64,000 bases of DNA from Piscicola geometra (taxonomy: Eukaryota; Annelida; Clitellata; Hirudinida; Piscicolidae), in the NCBI GenBank assembly GCA_943735955.1, contig OX030955.1, positions 6,618,769 through 6,682,768 of the forward strand. Direction: 5' to 3'. Below are positions 32,714-57,596 of the stretch, one piece after another. The translations under genes were made by a program, and so were the position numbers. Position 1 is the first letter of the stretch. Every line of letters starts with the position of its first letter. The notes beneath the pieces are model-generated. The model saw only the letters and a list, made by a program, of their open reading frames with translations. It was not told the DNA's origin and made no database searches.

Positions 32714-35700
32714 GTTGTGGCGGTAAGAAAGGCGGAAGGGAGGGAGGGAGGGAGATAGTGAGTGAGTGGAGAAGAGTGGCGTGGTTTGGAAGGCGGGGCT
32801 TTTTGAGGGCTGAAGCTAAAGGAATGGCGCCAGCTTATTTGTGTAGTCTCTTCAGGCGACGTCTTTTGTCAGTTTGTGTCAGTTGCGATCATGACGCACT
32901 TTAGCCGTAGCTGAATTATTATTTATATGTACTTCTCGACCGATATATATATATATATATAAATATATACCATGTTATCACACCCTATCGATCGTTGCTT
33001 CTTCGCCATGGTGCTTTCGCCATGCTACGTGTTCAACTTGTGAGAGGCATGCCTTTGATTCCATCGTCTTCTTCGATTGCCGCTCTCTTAGTCTTCGTTG
33101 GGTGAAAAGCCAAACATACAAGTATTGCATTATTTAATTTGGTGTTTTTAACAATTGCGTTAGTTCGCATCAGGTAGTTGTGGAGGCGTAAGGGCGCTTG
33201 CGGAATAGTTTGCTTCGATGGTTGCCCAGTAAGGACTTCTCCACGCTCCTTTCGACCATTACCTCCGTGCTGGACTTAATAAACGGCCAGAGCTTCGTCT
33301 TTGATTTTTATAATTTCTAGAATACAAGTATATTTAATTCTTGCTCAAATATATCGATATTTAAGTTTGAAGATCCTAGATACCTTCTCTACCTTTATCT
33401 AGCGAGCTGGTTAAAAGTTTTATCGACTTCTAATTAAAGCAAATACAGCTTTATTCAGATCAAAAAAGAAAATGATCTCTCGTTCCATCAACGTAATGCA
33501 AGTATTCCTAAAACTATAAAATAAATATTACTATAATTTAATAATAGTATTATTATAGTAAAATAAATGACAGCAGTCATAAATGAGAAACGCAGCTAAG
33601 TATGAACGATTTTCGATGAAGAAAACAATTGGATCATTAAGAGTCGATATAATTATGGCCGTGTGACGTCCATTCATGTCTATCGTCAATAAACTAATGA
33701 GTTTTCAAATGTATGCATATGCGTGTGTAATAAATAATAATCCTGCCTTTTAAGTATTTTACATTGATATAAAAAGCTTAAGAAGTGTTTCATTTTTTGT
33801 TCGAACAATTCCATCGACAATGACTTACCATCAGCGTCAGCTGCTGGAAGGCAAGCAAAGGCAAACAAGGGATGAATCAAGCTGTCATCTCCCATCGATT
33901 TTTCACGTAAAGTTTAAAGTCAACGTCCTGAAATAAAAAAGCGCAACGGCAACACAGGTGCTGAATGGACATTAGTTTATGAAAAAAAGCCCCCAAAAAT
34001 GCAATAAAAAATAAATACTTTAGATCGAGTTTGGGAATTTAAAAAATAAAAGAATTTGGTTTTATTTGATAAGAAGCAAGCGATGGCTGTTTCACTACGT
34101 AGAGACAAAGATCGGTCGATAGAGGGCATTGTAGGCGAGCTATGCGCAATCCTGTGTAATACTATGAACATTGTTGGTTTCTAGGCAACGAGGAAACAAT
34201 GAAAATATCCGGTAGAATCCTTAGGTAAGACAAATAAATACTAGGAAATGAAAGTATTATATAATTTCAAGGAGTCTACAGTATGGCATTTGAGTAGGGA
34301 ACTGCAAAAAGGCACTCAAAGTGGAAGATTCAATGAGGTTTAGGAAAAAGCGTTGCAGGAAATTGATTTGAATATCTAAGAACTCACAAGCAAACACACA
34401 AAGACCCATAAAGACACAGAAAATTACACATTAACACATATAAAAACACAGAAAACAAATATAAAAACACAGAAAAAAAAATAAAAACACAGAAAATAAA
34501 AATAAAAACACAGAAAAACAACATGAAAACAAAAACATACACACGAACAAGCATTCAGGCCCTTTATGAGATTCCAGCCCACCTGTGACTCGCTAATACA
34601 GGTGAGGTAGTTACTAGGCTGGTTGCTTATTGAAGCGTGCACCGAGGAAAGTTGTCGAAAACTTCCGAATAAGCTGGAACTGAAGTGTGTCTTTTCTATA
34701 TTTTTTCTTTTCTTAGCTGTTTTTTGTGTTTTTATTATTATTCTGTATTTATATTTTCTGTTTGATTGCATTGTTCAATCGATTAGCACTTGTTTGTTCA
34801 TCTGACTGTGGCACCTCCGAGAAATATTTCTCTCTGGCAAACCACTCATCCTTCCCGCAACTCTCAAATATTGCGCCATTTCTTAATGGGATCATTATGT
34901 TAACTCTAGCACAAGCGGTGTGTCACTGCTGCTTTGAGGCTCTGAATGTGAGCACTGGAGCGTGAAGCACACATCTGTACGCCTGAACATCTGTCTGAAT
35001 GTATGTCTGTGTATTTTTGTAATTGTATGTTTGCTTGTTTGGTTGTATGTAGGTCAATATGTTTGCGTGTTTTATTATGTATAAATGACAAGGAATTATT
35101 TTTGACGAGGTTTTTATCGTTATAAAATAGGTTTTAAATGCCTTATGCGAGTTGTGTTCGGCAGTTTGACGTCTTTACCTGACAGTATTAGAAGTAGCTA
35201 CTCGGATCCAATATTGCCACGTAAGACGACAAAGAATGCCGCTTTGTGATTGGTTGCACCTTTCGAAAATAACATTTACAATTCTTCGCAGTTTTCGCAC
35301 TTTATTGATACATTATTTAAAAGTAGGTAAATGTTGTGCCCCAAAGAAATCCTAAATCCTTTGGAAAATCTTTCCACCTAAAGTGTTATTACAACGCAAC
35401 AATCCCATTCTATTTAAAGTAGAAATCTATAACAATGGGAGCCATCACAGTTGTGACCATCACACTCGACAATCAAAAAGCTTCTAAACAGCAAGCACTT
35501 GTGCTGATGATGCCACCACTTTCCATCGATGGGCTGCTTTGATAGGCTGGTACGAGCGATGAAATGCACATATATGCCCGGGAAGTGAGCGGTTGATGAT
35601 GCAGGTGTGCTGATGGGGAATAAACAAAGAAATTTAAACTTACCTGAGTCCTGTAAGCAAGTGTCTATGCCGTTGATAAGTGTCTGTGGTGATGGGTGTC

Positions 35701-38690
35701 TAAGTATCGGTTGGAATGATGGGTTGAGTGGCTCTAAGTAGTGGTGTTTAGTTGCGCTGGTGTTGAGTAGTTGTGTGTAGTTGTATGATAGCAGTGTAGT
35801 GGTAGTGGCAGGTATAATTTAATTGACAGATTCATATCGATGAAAAATTTAACAAATAAAATGATGAAGATAGGGTGGAGGAGAGACAATCAAGAAGAAG
35901 ATGAAATGGCTAGCTCAAAAATCTTTAAAGAAATCTTTTTGCTAAATTGATTCAAAGGCGTTCTAATGACTTTGCGGAAAGGTTTTAACAGTTTAAAACT
36001 GAAGTTTGAAAGCAAGCTTCAAAGTAAAAACTTCTTCAAATCTTAAAGATTTTGTATTGCCTAGACAAAATTGTGTTTGAAGAAGAGTGGGCTGCTGTGG
36101 ATGAAGTTTGGAGACGAGAATGAAAAGTATAAAAGTAGGCTGGAATAAAAATGACCTAGACAGAGATTCGAAATTAAAATGAAGCCGGGAGACTTGAGTG
36201 AAATAGGGGTGGAGGAGACGTTGTGAATATAAAGAAAAATATGTTTGCCTGAGATTCTCAAAAGATATTGAGCTGTGCAGCAGTTTTTCTATAGCCCCTG
36301 TATTTTTACCCACAATTTGTGTGATATTTTGATAGAAAATCTCGATGTTATCGAAGTAATTTGGTAAACTTGTGTGTTACTACTTGCAAAAAGTTGTTGA
36401 TAATACCTATTAAGAGATGTTGTTGTTGGCGGTCGTTTCCGAGAAGACACGCGTGTAGCTGCCGATTCAATCGATCTAGCGAGCAAGAAGTTTCACATGC
36501 GATTAAAGCGATCTTATGAAACGATTATGAAATTTTCTATTTGAGGTAATAATGGTGGTGCTGATTTGTACAATGTTAATTTTTGCTGAGACAACTTAAG
36601 AGAACCAGTTTATAATTTGAGTGCAAATAGTTGAGATTGTCGCTATGTGCCGTTTACCTGTGTTAAACGAGCATCAAGATGTGACGGTGATTGGATGACT
36701 CTCAATGGATGAAGGTGGATTTGACATTCAAAAACTCACACACTACCTTCGGAGAGCGAGGCAGCTTCCCGGAGTTCCGAACCTGTGAAAACTTTTTCTC
36801 CCGCGTTAACAAAAAGACTGAGGCCATAAAAAGTGTTAATCTCGGTTATATAGCTTCGAGACACGCACACAATCACCCCTGCACGCACATGTGCACTGGG
36901 CTGGCTCATCATCATATGGCATACGAACACAATATTTAGTGATTAGCAACATGTGAATGATTGTTACACACACACGAAGAGCAACACATATAAACATACA
37001 TAAACAGGCAAACACTCAGAGGAAGACTTATTAATAAACACTGATCGGCAGTCAGCATTAGTATGTAGAGCTTGTGTCAGAGAGCTTGCATTCAGTGAAG
37101 CATGACGCCTTCTCGAGAGGCTCTCTAATGCAACACTGAAGCACTCAAGCCAAAGGGACCCCCACTTTGTCTTCAATGCACTTGAAGGCACGTGACATTG
37201 AAGTTTTGAACCGCTTGCAAGTTCTCTTTGTGACCTCAACATCCAATACGCGTGACCACTTGTAGAGCTTGGTGGTGCTGATGATGATGGGGGTGGTGCA
37301 AAAGATGATTGTGATGATGATGGGAGTGATGATGATGATGGTCATGATTGTGGTTGTGGTGATGATTGTGATTTGATAGTATGGTTTGGTGATTATAATT
37401 AATTAAAAGTGAATATTCTATTCTTGCTAATTTGTGCTTGTTGTAATGAGTCATGCAAGTTTGACAACACACAACCAATCTTTAAGTAACTGTTGCTGTC
37501 ATCTGTGTGTCACTTTTAATAATTATATAAACAACAACAAAAACAATAAAATTAAGAATAAAAATATATTTTATTAATAATTTTTTATTAGAGCCTCAAA
37601 ACTTTTGAATATCTCATGCATGCACTACAAGTGATGCAGTCAATCAATAGGAAGCAAGGATTTAAAATGACTGTTTCATATTAGTTCATCAAACTAATTG
37701 CTCCACATGGAGCAAAATCCATACGACACAAACTAAAAATAATAAAGAAGATAACAATTAAATGAACAGAAAATGATTTTGTGTGACTACTACTTGACAT
37801 TTGCGAATCGATGATGATTGGACCTGTCACTGCCAACCTCCATCAGCCAATCGATGCTCCATCAATTCGATTTTAACTTCTCTACGCACCTGCACACAAT
37901 TACACACATACAGGCTCACCTACACGCACACACACACATACTCACCTACACGCACACACACCCACAAACACACACTCACTTACACACACACACACCCACA
38001 AACACATGTGGGCGGACGGAGCCTTATTGATCGGAAGGCCTGGACTGATGAATGACACACAGGTGTCTTGGTGGTGGTGGGGAGGAACACTTGTGGTGGG
38101 GGGTGCTCATCTCGATTATACTTTCTGCTTAACTAGCTCTCTACAGACCATTTTGCCTGCGTTTTAAGAAATAAACAACAGAAAAGTTTATTACACAATT
38201 GAAATTATAATAATAGTTTATTACAAAAATATAATTGTATTCTAAATGCGACAAGAAACTGCAGTTGATAGCGTTTAAAATAATGGTGACGTAAGTGAAG
38301 AGTGCAGTGGAGCTGGCAATGTTGCGAAGAAGTAAATCATGATGGTGATGAAGAGGGAGAAGAGGAGTCAAGCTACAGATGCTGTCGACAACACCTCTTC
38401 TGTTTCTGATGATGCGAGTGTTTGAAGTACTAACGAATACTAACAAATACTAACGAATACTAATGGATTATCAAATATAACGCAAGCTCAAAACCAGGAC
38501 ACCCTCACACCACCAAAACATCACTAAACCACCCTACACCACACCATAGCACACAAAAATTCACCATACTTCACCCCCAGCAGATCACACCACCATCATA
38601 CGGCCACTAACACTACACTAACCAAAACACACCACACCACATCACACCACACCACACCACACCACACTAAGCCACAAACACCCCAGCACA
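32714..38690. other. 6-kb interval without a recognisable gene
   Basis: Mostly AT-rich non-coding DNA with an (AT)n run near 32944-32968, ACACAGAAAA repeats near 34430-34530, a TGATGATGG tract near 37280-37370, CA-rich DNA near 37900-38010 and a CACCACACCA tract at 38590-38670. Weak exon-like pieces on the minus strand are 33829-33895 (ATG to a GTAAGT donor, MGDDSLIHPLFAFACLPAAD...), about 35646-35686 (acceptor and donor present) and 37145-37264 (40 residues to a stop). They do not join in phase and match no family I know. Confidence 0.5.
33200..33310 (+). mobile_element. Candidate LTR 3' portion (AATAAA plus AGCTTCGTC)
   Basis: GGACTTAATAAACGGCCAGAGCTTCGTC resembles the end of the LTR-like unit at 25789-26050 in having AATAAA, a short spacer and AGCTTCGTC. 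No flanking LTR borders or internal retroviral-type coding region were found. Confidence 0.2.
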
Positions 38691-51137
<12,447 letters not shown>

Positions 51138-51519
51138 TTCAAAAAATATCTAAATCTCCACCCAAACAAAATGTATAGTTTTATATACTTTATTGCCAAA
51201 GTAATATTTCCTCCAGGTACATAATTGTTACAAATAAAATCAACTTTAAACGCCTACTGCTTAAATGTAAATTCTACTCGAAATAAGATGTGCGTCTTTA
51301 AAAACTTAATATTTAAAGTAAAAAATATTGACAGTAAAACTTTACATTTTTTTATAAAACAGAAACATAGAAAAACTTTGTAAAAACTTGAAATGTATTT
51401 TTCAAAAAGTAATATATTTTGAGTAAATTTAGATAGATGAAATTCCAGTTTCCCAATTCTTGAAGTTTTGCTTGAATAGTCGAAGGTGAATTAAAGAGAC
51501 ATGTTGAAAGACAAATCTT

Positions 51520-52023
51520 CTATTCAAGAATTTTATCCATTAATTTCTTTCCTATTTTTCGTAAACCGGGAATATTTGGTAATTCATCTACGATCTTGTC
51601 AACCGTTCTATCTCCAAACGAAGAAACTTTGGCGACGACGACATAGTAGATGATCACACAGAGAAGGATGATCGTGATGACAATGACGATTCCCAATACA
51701 GACACCACGTAAGAAGCTACCATACATCTCCTTGCTGCTTCTAACTTTCCGTGCTTTGCTGCGCTTCTTCCAACCACTGTTCGGATGTTTTTTACTGTAT
51801 GGAGGTTTTAAAACCAGAAAGTATTTGTTAACCTTTAAAAACAAACAAGTTTATAAATTTAACAATGAAATAGCGGCATAAGACGCTACTTACTTGCGAG
51901 GACGAATGCGATAAAGCCGAAGATGAAGCCACAGAGCCAGTAAACGAAGCAGGACAAGAGAATTGAGAATTTGAAATTGAGACTGTCGTCGGCAGGGACA
52001 GTAGAGAGTCTCGAGCGTTCCAT
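51520..52023 (-). CDS. Dispanin / CD225-domain membrane protein (134 aa, 2 exons)
   Basis: Exons on the minus strand: 52023-51894 and 51794-51520. An N-terminal tail of about 20 residues is followed by a first hydrophobic segment (WLCGFIFGFIAFVLA). Then comes the conserved cytosolic loop IKNIRTVVGRSAAKHGKLEA with ARRC, and a second hydrophobic segment (VVSVLGIVIVITIILLCVII). The FGFIAFVLA-(K/I)-x-GRSAAKxGDxxxA layout is the CD225/dispanin signature, the family that includes vertebrate IFITMs and PRRT/TMEM91-like proteins. Family members are re-entrant plus single-span proteins of endosomal or plasma membranes. The basic, amphipathic C-terminus (about 40 residues) is unusual. Its stop lies 382 bp before the WASHC4 start on the same strand. 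AATAAA on the minus strand near 51187 may end its transcript. Confidence 0.85.
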
Positions 52024-52669
52024 TTTGACCAGCCAAGAGATTTTCAATTATAAGAATCCATTCGACTGGGTTTTGCTTTGTTTTCTTTTTGAGTTGCTAG
52101 ACTAAACGTAAAAAAATTAAAAGTTTCAAAATTGTATTTCTTCAAATACTAAATATTTAAATAAATAAAAATGTTCTATCTAAACATAAATTCAAAAAAT
52201 GTATAGCTCTATAGCACTGCACAGAAACAAATGAGTGAACAAAACTTTTCTGATTATCACATCGAACTAACACAGTGCCTGAGATTAAATAAATAAGCTT
52301 ACTCAAAATATTGGTATTTTACAGTAGTTCCTGTTTTTTATTTGTTATATTAATTAACACCCATAAATTATAATATAATATCAACCAAGCTTTAGTTCCT
52401 GTTTTGGCTTTTGGTTTTGTTATTCTTTGTGACTGTTGACTTCACTCACTGTTCGCTTAGTGTTGCACTTAACTTCGTCTGAAACGATGAAAAGTTAACC
52501 TAAATAGCGCACCCTACAAACACATAAACACACATTAAAACATATAAACACACACAAACACACATACAAACACTAATGATAAAATGGAAAAAAATGGAAT
52601 TAAAAAATTCTATAAACAAATAAATAAAATTGACATATAATAAATATTGGAAGTATAATATGAAAAAAA

Positions 52670-52891
52670 TTACTTACAAAACTTAAACACTTCAAGAAAA
52701 GTAAAGTATTTAAAAGTAAAGATGGCGCAGTTGCGGTCAAAGGCTGTGATCTCATTAGGGATGGCATTGTTTGCCAGCAGTGTGGGAAAGAGTGGTGCAA
52801 TGCCTTGAATGCAAGCCTCATGACTGCGAATGCATATTACAACATTAAGGCACACTCCTTGAACTGGAGACATGCCAACATTACGGAACAA
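52670..52891 (-). other. Possible coding fragment, unassigned
   Basis: A 73-residue open frame with protein-like composition (VCLNVVICIRSHEACIQG, FPTLLANNAIPNEITAFD). Its more GC-balanced centre (52720-52880) stands out from AT-rich flanks. No splice partner or family is recognised; it could be a relic of a gene or transposon, or chance. Confidence 0.25.
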
Positions 52892-53546
52892 ATATTTGGT
52901 AAAGTAATTAGCGTCAATAATTAACCAATTAATAAAATATTATTCATGAATTAATTTCACAATCTAGCATCACATCATCATTCCTTCGCCAGTCATCAAA
53001 AACCAAACTAATAATGAAGGCATTTCCCTTAGACGTTTTAATAGCGGGCAGTTAGAGCGCAAACATATGTTCATGCTGTAAAGCGATGATAAAGCTAATG
53101 GCGCTTGAGAATGGCCGCCGAATGCTCGATGGCGTGCTAATAGAGGCGCGATGGCGTGGTGGAGGAGCGCTGGGAAGGTTTTTGCTCCGTGTGAAGTGAC
53201 TTTCAAGTGCGTTATTTTGGCTGGTTGGCATTTTTCGTCTGACGATGTGCTCTCAGGCAAAATGTCATTCGATTGGAATGTATCAAGTGTGATGACTTTT
53301 TCAATAAGAACGATCTTTTATTTTCTTCAATCAAACCAAAAACAGGCCTGAAAAGAAAAAGCATTTGAAGAGGGCACTTGAAAGTCGAGAGAAAAAGTTA
53401 ATTAAAAGGGGAGTTGTAGTCAGACGTGAATTCTGAAATGCCAGTGGTCTTAGAGAATGCTCCAACAATGCATGGTGCTTTAAAGACGATGACATGGCAA
53501 GCTTGGTACAATTGATTGAGATGAGTGTGCTGAGACGTCTGCATCA

Positions 53547-53722
<176 letters not shown>

Positions 53723-55644
53723 GAATGTTTTTATGACTGTTTGAGCTCTTGTTGAGAGTTGCTAAAGAGTTCTGAGACTCGTTCAATACTAATGGGAGTA
53801 AGTAATAAAAGAGGAGTATTTGTGAGAAATTTTCAAATGTGAAATATCTCTTGAGTAGAAAAATAACTTGCAAATAATATTAAATAATAAATTTTTTCGA
53901 AAAGATTGAAAAAGTTTAAATTATTTATTTAAATGCCTTAGGAATATATATGATTAAAATATTTTGAAAGTTAAAATAAAATATAATAAACAAAAAAAGC
54001 AAATGATACGAGAAAAAAGAACATTCAGAAACAAAGCCACAAAAACAAGTCATGAAATGGAAAAACAAAGAACAGGAACGAAATAAAAACTAGAAAGAAT
54101 ACTTTCAGAATATCCATCACGTCTATGGGAAAAATCCCAAAAGCGAAAAGTGGATCGAAGTGAGAACGCGATCAATTCATACAACGTGGGAAAACTACTC
54201 GCCCTCAGTCTACAAGAATTTATCTCATATATAAAAATATATATGTATGTGTGTTTGTATGCGTGTATGTGTGCTTTTTTGTGTATATGTGATATGTATG
54301 CGTGTTTGTATGTGTTCATTTGTTTGTTTATTCAGGTAGTATATACTTTTATTTTTCGATTTTATGCTTAGTGCTACATGTATGTAGTATTTAAAAGTAT
54401 TTTTCAAGTATTTATACGAATATAATTAATATATTCGGTTTTTTATTAAGGTATTTATCTAAAAATACCACTGTACAGAATAATATAGTTTTCCTGTTGT
54501 ATAAAAATATATAACGGGTTTCAGAATTGGCACACGAAATGTGTTATGGGAGATGTGGGAAGGTATGTGCCTTCTTTGAATGCAAGCAGTCCGCAGTGTG
54601 TGGGAGGCTCCATTTTCTAAAGCCTTCACAGAACCTAATGTGAATAAATTAATTATTTTTATTAATAATTTCAAATCAATAACTTAAATAACTTTATGAA
54701 TAATATTAATATCCTGAATTTTAATAATATTTTTTTACATTGTCAATATAATTTAATATTTATGAATAAATATATTAACATCTTTGCAATGATTATTCAC
54801 ATAGCCTTTCTATCGAGCTAACCCTATTTCTTGAGCATCGTTCCCTCACACGGCAAGCTAGTATTTGTAACGTCCCATTTCAGAATACTTCCCGTTTTAG
54901 AATGGGACTGCCCGAATAAAAACTTTAATATCGAATATTATTTTCTTAAAGAATCTTACCCTAACCCAAATTTTATCTTAGAATATACTACGCAGTTTTT
55001 GAATGGGGAAAATGAAGAATTCATAGATGTTTGGTTCTTAATTTTCTATTGTGCACTCTTCTTCTAATACGGGACAGTTTTTAAATAGGATAAAACGGTA
55101 TAGAGTCTATGTAATTCGTAGCGACGTAGAGCAACGATGGATAAACACCGTCAACCACCAACCATCAAGCAGACAAGCTTTAGAATTCCTAGTTAGCAGT
55201 CATACGCAAAAAGACTTCTAAAACCCTTTTAATTCGAAGAGTCTTCCTTTATTGACGTGAAATTGAATTCAACTTCAAAAAAATTGAAATAATATTTAAA
55301 TTATTATTTTTTGAAAATGGTTTATTAAGTTTAATGTTAAATATTTTTGAATTTTAAAAAAATTGGAAAAATAAATCAAACAAAATAAAAAAAAAACGAT
55401 GAAATAAATGGAGGATGAGATGAAATGAATTTCCGGCCTCCCACTCCTCCTGACGGATGCTTCAGACGACGTGATGAAGAGCGGGTGAAGTCAATGAAAC
55501 GCATAGATGACCTATTATTTTGTGGAACCATTATTTAGCAAAAATTATGTAAATAAATTTTTTAAAACATTCTATTAAAACTTAATAACAAAGACATATG
55601 TAAAAAAGAATAGAATATTTAATTGTAAAATTTCTCAAGTCATA

Positions 55645-55760
55645 CCACAGACTGAGTAACTCGTGAGAAGATCGGATAGATTTTCCGAATTCTGCGACGT
55701 GCATGTCTCTCACGAAGGGCCTCAAGAAGCAGGCATTGCTCGGTGGATTCCGTCGCCTCT
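55645..55760 (-). other. Possible coding exon, unassigned
   Basis: Minus strand: acceptor TGTTAG, then an open stretch of about 38 residues (EATESTEQCLLLEALRER and on), then a GGTATGAC donor-like end near 55645. A second open stretch follows at about 55425-55500 (FIDFTRSSSRRLKHPSGG). Helical, Arg-rich composition suggests real coding sequence, but no gene could be completed or named. Confidence 0.3.
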
Positions 55761-56525
55761 AACACACAACATAACAGTCCCATTCAGAGTACGTGTGTGC
55801 GTGTGTGCGTGAGTATGCGAGAGTTCTCTAATGATAAGAATTCACGTATGTGTGAGGAGTGTATAAGAAATGAGTGAGGTTGCATGCATGCAGTGTGGTC
55901 CTTGCGGTAGGCATGTGTGGAGAGTTGCTGATCTGTGGAGTATATAAAGAGAAGTTGAAGAGCCCTGAGGCATCAGAGCGGTCAAAGTAGCTTAGTGTTT
56001 TGGTAGTATTGATTGAGATATGCAATTAATAAATTGTTTGGAAGATTTGATGACATTTAAGGCAATACAAAAAAAGATACACGAATAGTGAAGCTTAACT
56101 TGAAAACAATTATGTAATTCCTTTTGTAAACCAGTAATGAAGTTGTATTCTACTCGATAAATTGTTTATCATTTTCTAAACTCGGCTTGTAGGCACAAGA
56201 CATTAAAGAGTTGACAGCTTTCATGTTAGCAATCTGTCTGCCATTGTTTTCCTTAAATGCTCCTTTAACTTCTAGTTCGAATACACATTTCGGTTTAAAG
56301 TACGTTGCCAGGTGACTGACATTGCTGGTGTCTTCTTGAAACGAGAATTTGCTAAGCTAGCTTCAATTAAGTCTAGTCTTAAGAGATCTGAGTATATCTC
56401 TTCTTCATACTTCGTCCGACCTTCCGCATGAACAACACTTACCACCCGTTGAATTCTGCACCACACAACCTGACCACCACAGAACAACTGCCCCACGCAA
56501 GCACTTCATCAAGCAAGTCAACACA

Positions 56526-57596
56526 ATGGTGACTCCAACACACAAGACGTTCAGTGACGCTATTTTGAGATGTGACGTCAACCAAGTGAGGAAGTTGCTG
56601 CAACAGCCGCAGAACAAGATTGAGATGGATCGTCCCACCACACACGACAACCAGCCCGCTCTCTTGAGTTGCAGTGCCAAGGGATGTCTCGAAATGGTGC
56701 AGCTACTGGTGGCTCATGGCGCTGACGTGGCGACCAGGAACAGTGAAGGGTGGTCAGCACTGCATCTCTCAGTCTTCCACGGCCACCGGGAAATCACCTC
56801 TTTCCTCCTCAACTCCCTCAACAAACCTCATACTTCTTTGCCATCGTCTACCTCACGTCCTCTACACCTGTCTACCGCAGACAAATCCACAGCCACAAAC
56901 TCGAGAGAAAACACTTCATCTTCTTCATATTCTGATAACTGTCATTCTTTCTGTGATCTTAGCACCTCCTCAACCAGCAACAACACTTCAAAGACACACT
57001 CACGCAAACGCCGTTCAAGCACCGCAACCTCCAGCAGAAGCGCAAAGGTTCCATGCCTTAACAAGTCCATTAACAGATGTGGCCCAGATTCGAGCTACAA
57101 GCCTCAGTCCGCTTCCCACGAGGCTCAAGTTTCAATGACTGTAGATGCGGTAGATAATAACGATGAAGCAGTTAGTTTAGTGAAAGAAGATAATTATGAC
57201 ATTCTTGGGAATTCTTGCCCTAGTTTAAAGCGAGACAATAACTGCGATGAAACGGAATTTAATTCAACTTTTCATAGTCATCTTCCTCAGTTTAATCGTC
57301 ATCCTCGCCTCAATGAACCGTGTCATTGTGATCGGGAACAAAGTCATCATAACCCTCACAACAACCCGCAATACAATCCAGCTACAAGCACTTCTCTCAA
57401 CCTCCCTTGTGTCTTGAACGCTTCACTGGTGGCTCACCCACCAACCAATCCAGCTGTCACCACGCCATTCCTCTCTCCTCCATCCACGCCATCTCCTCCT
57501 CTCCTCCCCCTCGCCAGCCTCCTCCCACAACTGCTTCTGCGCATGGAGGCAAAAAAGAAACGTAAGGTCAAACGACTGCAGAGCAGGAAACACTGA
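56526..57596 (+). CDS. NRARP-like ankyrin-repeat protein with long C-terminal extension (356 aa, single exon)
   Basis: Residues 1-94 match vertebrate NRARP (about 114 aa): an N-terminal helix TFSDAILRCDVNQVRKLLQQ, a spacer, then two ankyrin repeats (GCLEMVQLLVAHGADVATRN and EGWSALHLSVFHGHREITSF). The NRxGWSALH core is especially characteristic. NRARP is a Notch-induced inhibitor that binds the Notch intracellular domain on CSL and also acts on LEF1. Vertebrate NRARP ends soon after this domain. Here about 250 more residues follow: Ser/Thr-rich sequence with a basic nuclear-localisation-like KTHSRKRRSS, a His/Asn-rich part, a Pro/Leu-rich stretch and a very basic end (KKKRKVKRLQSRKH). Like vertebrate NRARP it has no intron. 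Start is the first ATG, preceded by AACACA. Confidence 0.82.
   Translation: MVTPTHKTFSDAILRCDVNQVRKLLQQPQNKIEMDRPTTHDNQPALLSCSAKGCLEMVQLLVAHGADVATRNSEGWSALHLSVFHGHREITSFLLNSLNKPHTSLPSSTSRPLHLSTADKSTATNSRENTSSSSYSDNCHSFCDLSTSSTSNNTSKTHSRKRRSSTATSSRSAKVPCLNKSINRCGPDSSYKPQSASHEAQVSMTVDAVDNNDEAVSLVKEDNYDILGNSCPSLKRDNNCDETEFNSTFHSHLPQFNRHPRLNEPCHCDREQSHHNPHNNPQYNPATSTSLNLPCVLNASLVAHPPTNPAVTTPFLSPPSTPSPPLLPLASLLPQLLLRMEAKKKRKVKRLQSRKH

Noticed and set aside
54840..55120. Possible transposon end around CGTCCCATTT, CCCGTTTTAGAATGGGAC and TACGGGACAG
   Set aside because: The GGGAC-type words are short, neither clear direct nor inverted ends, and no target duplication was found.
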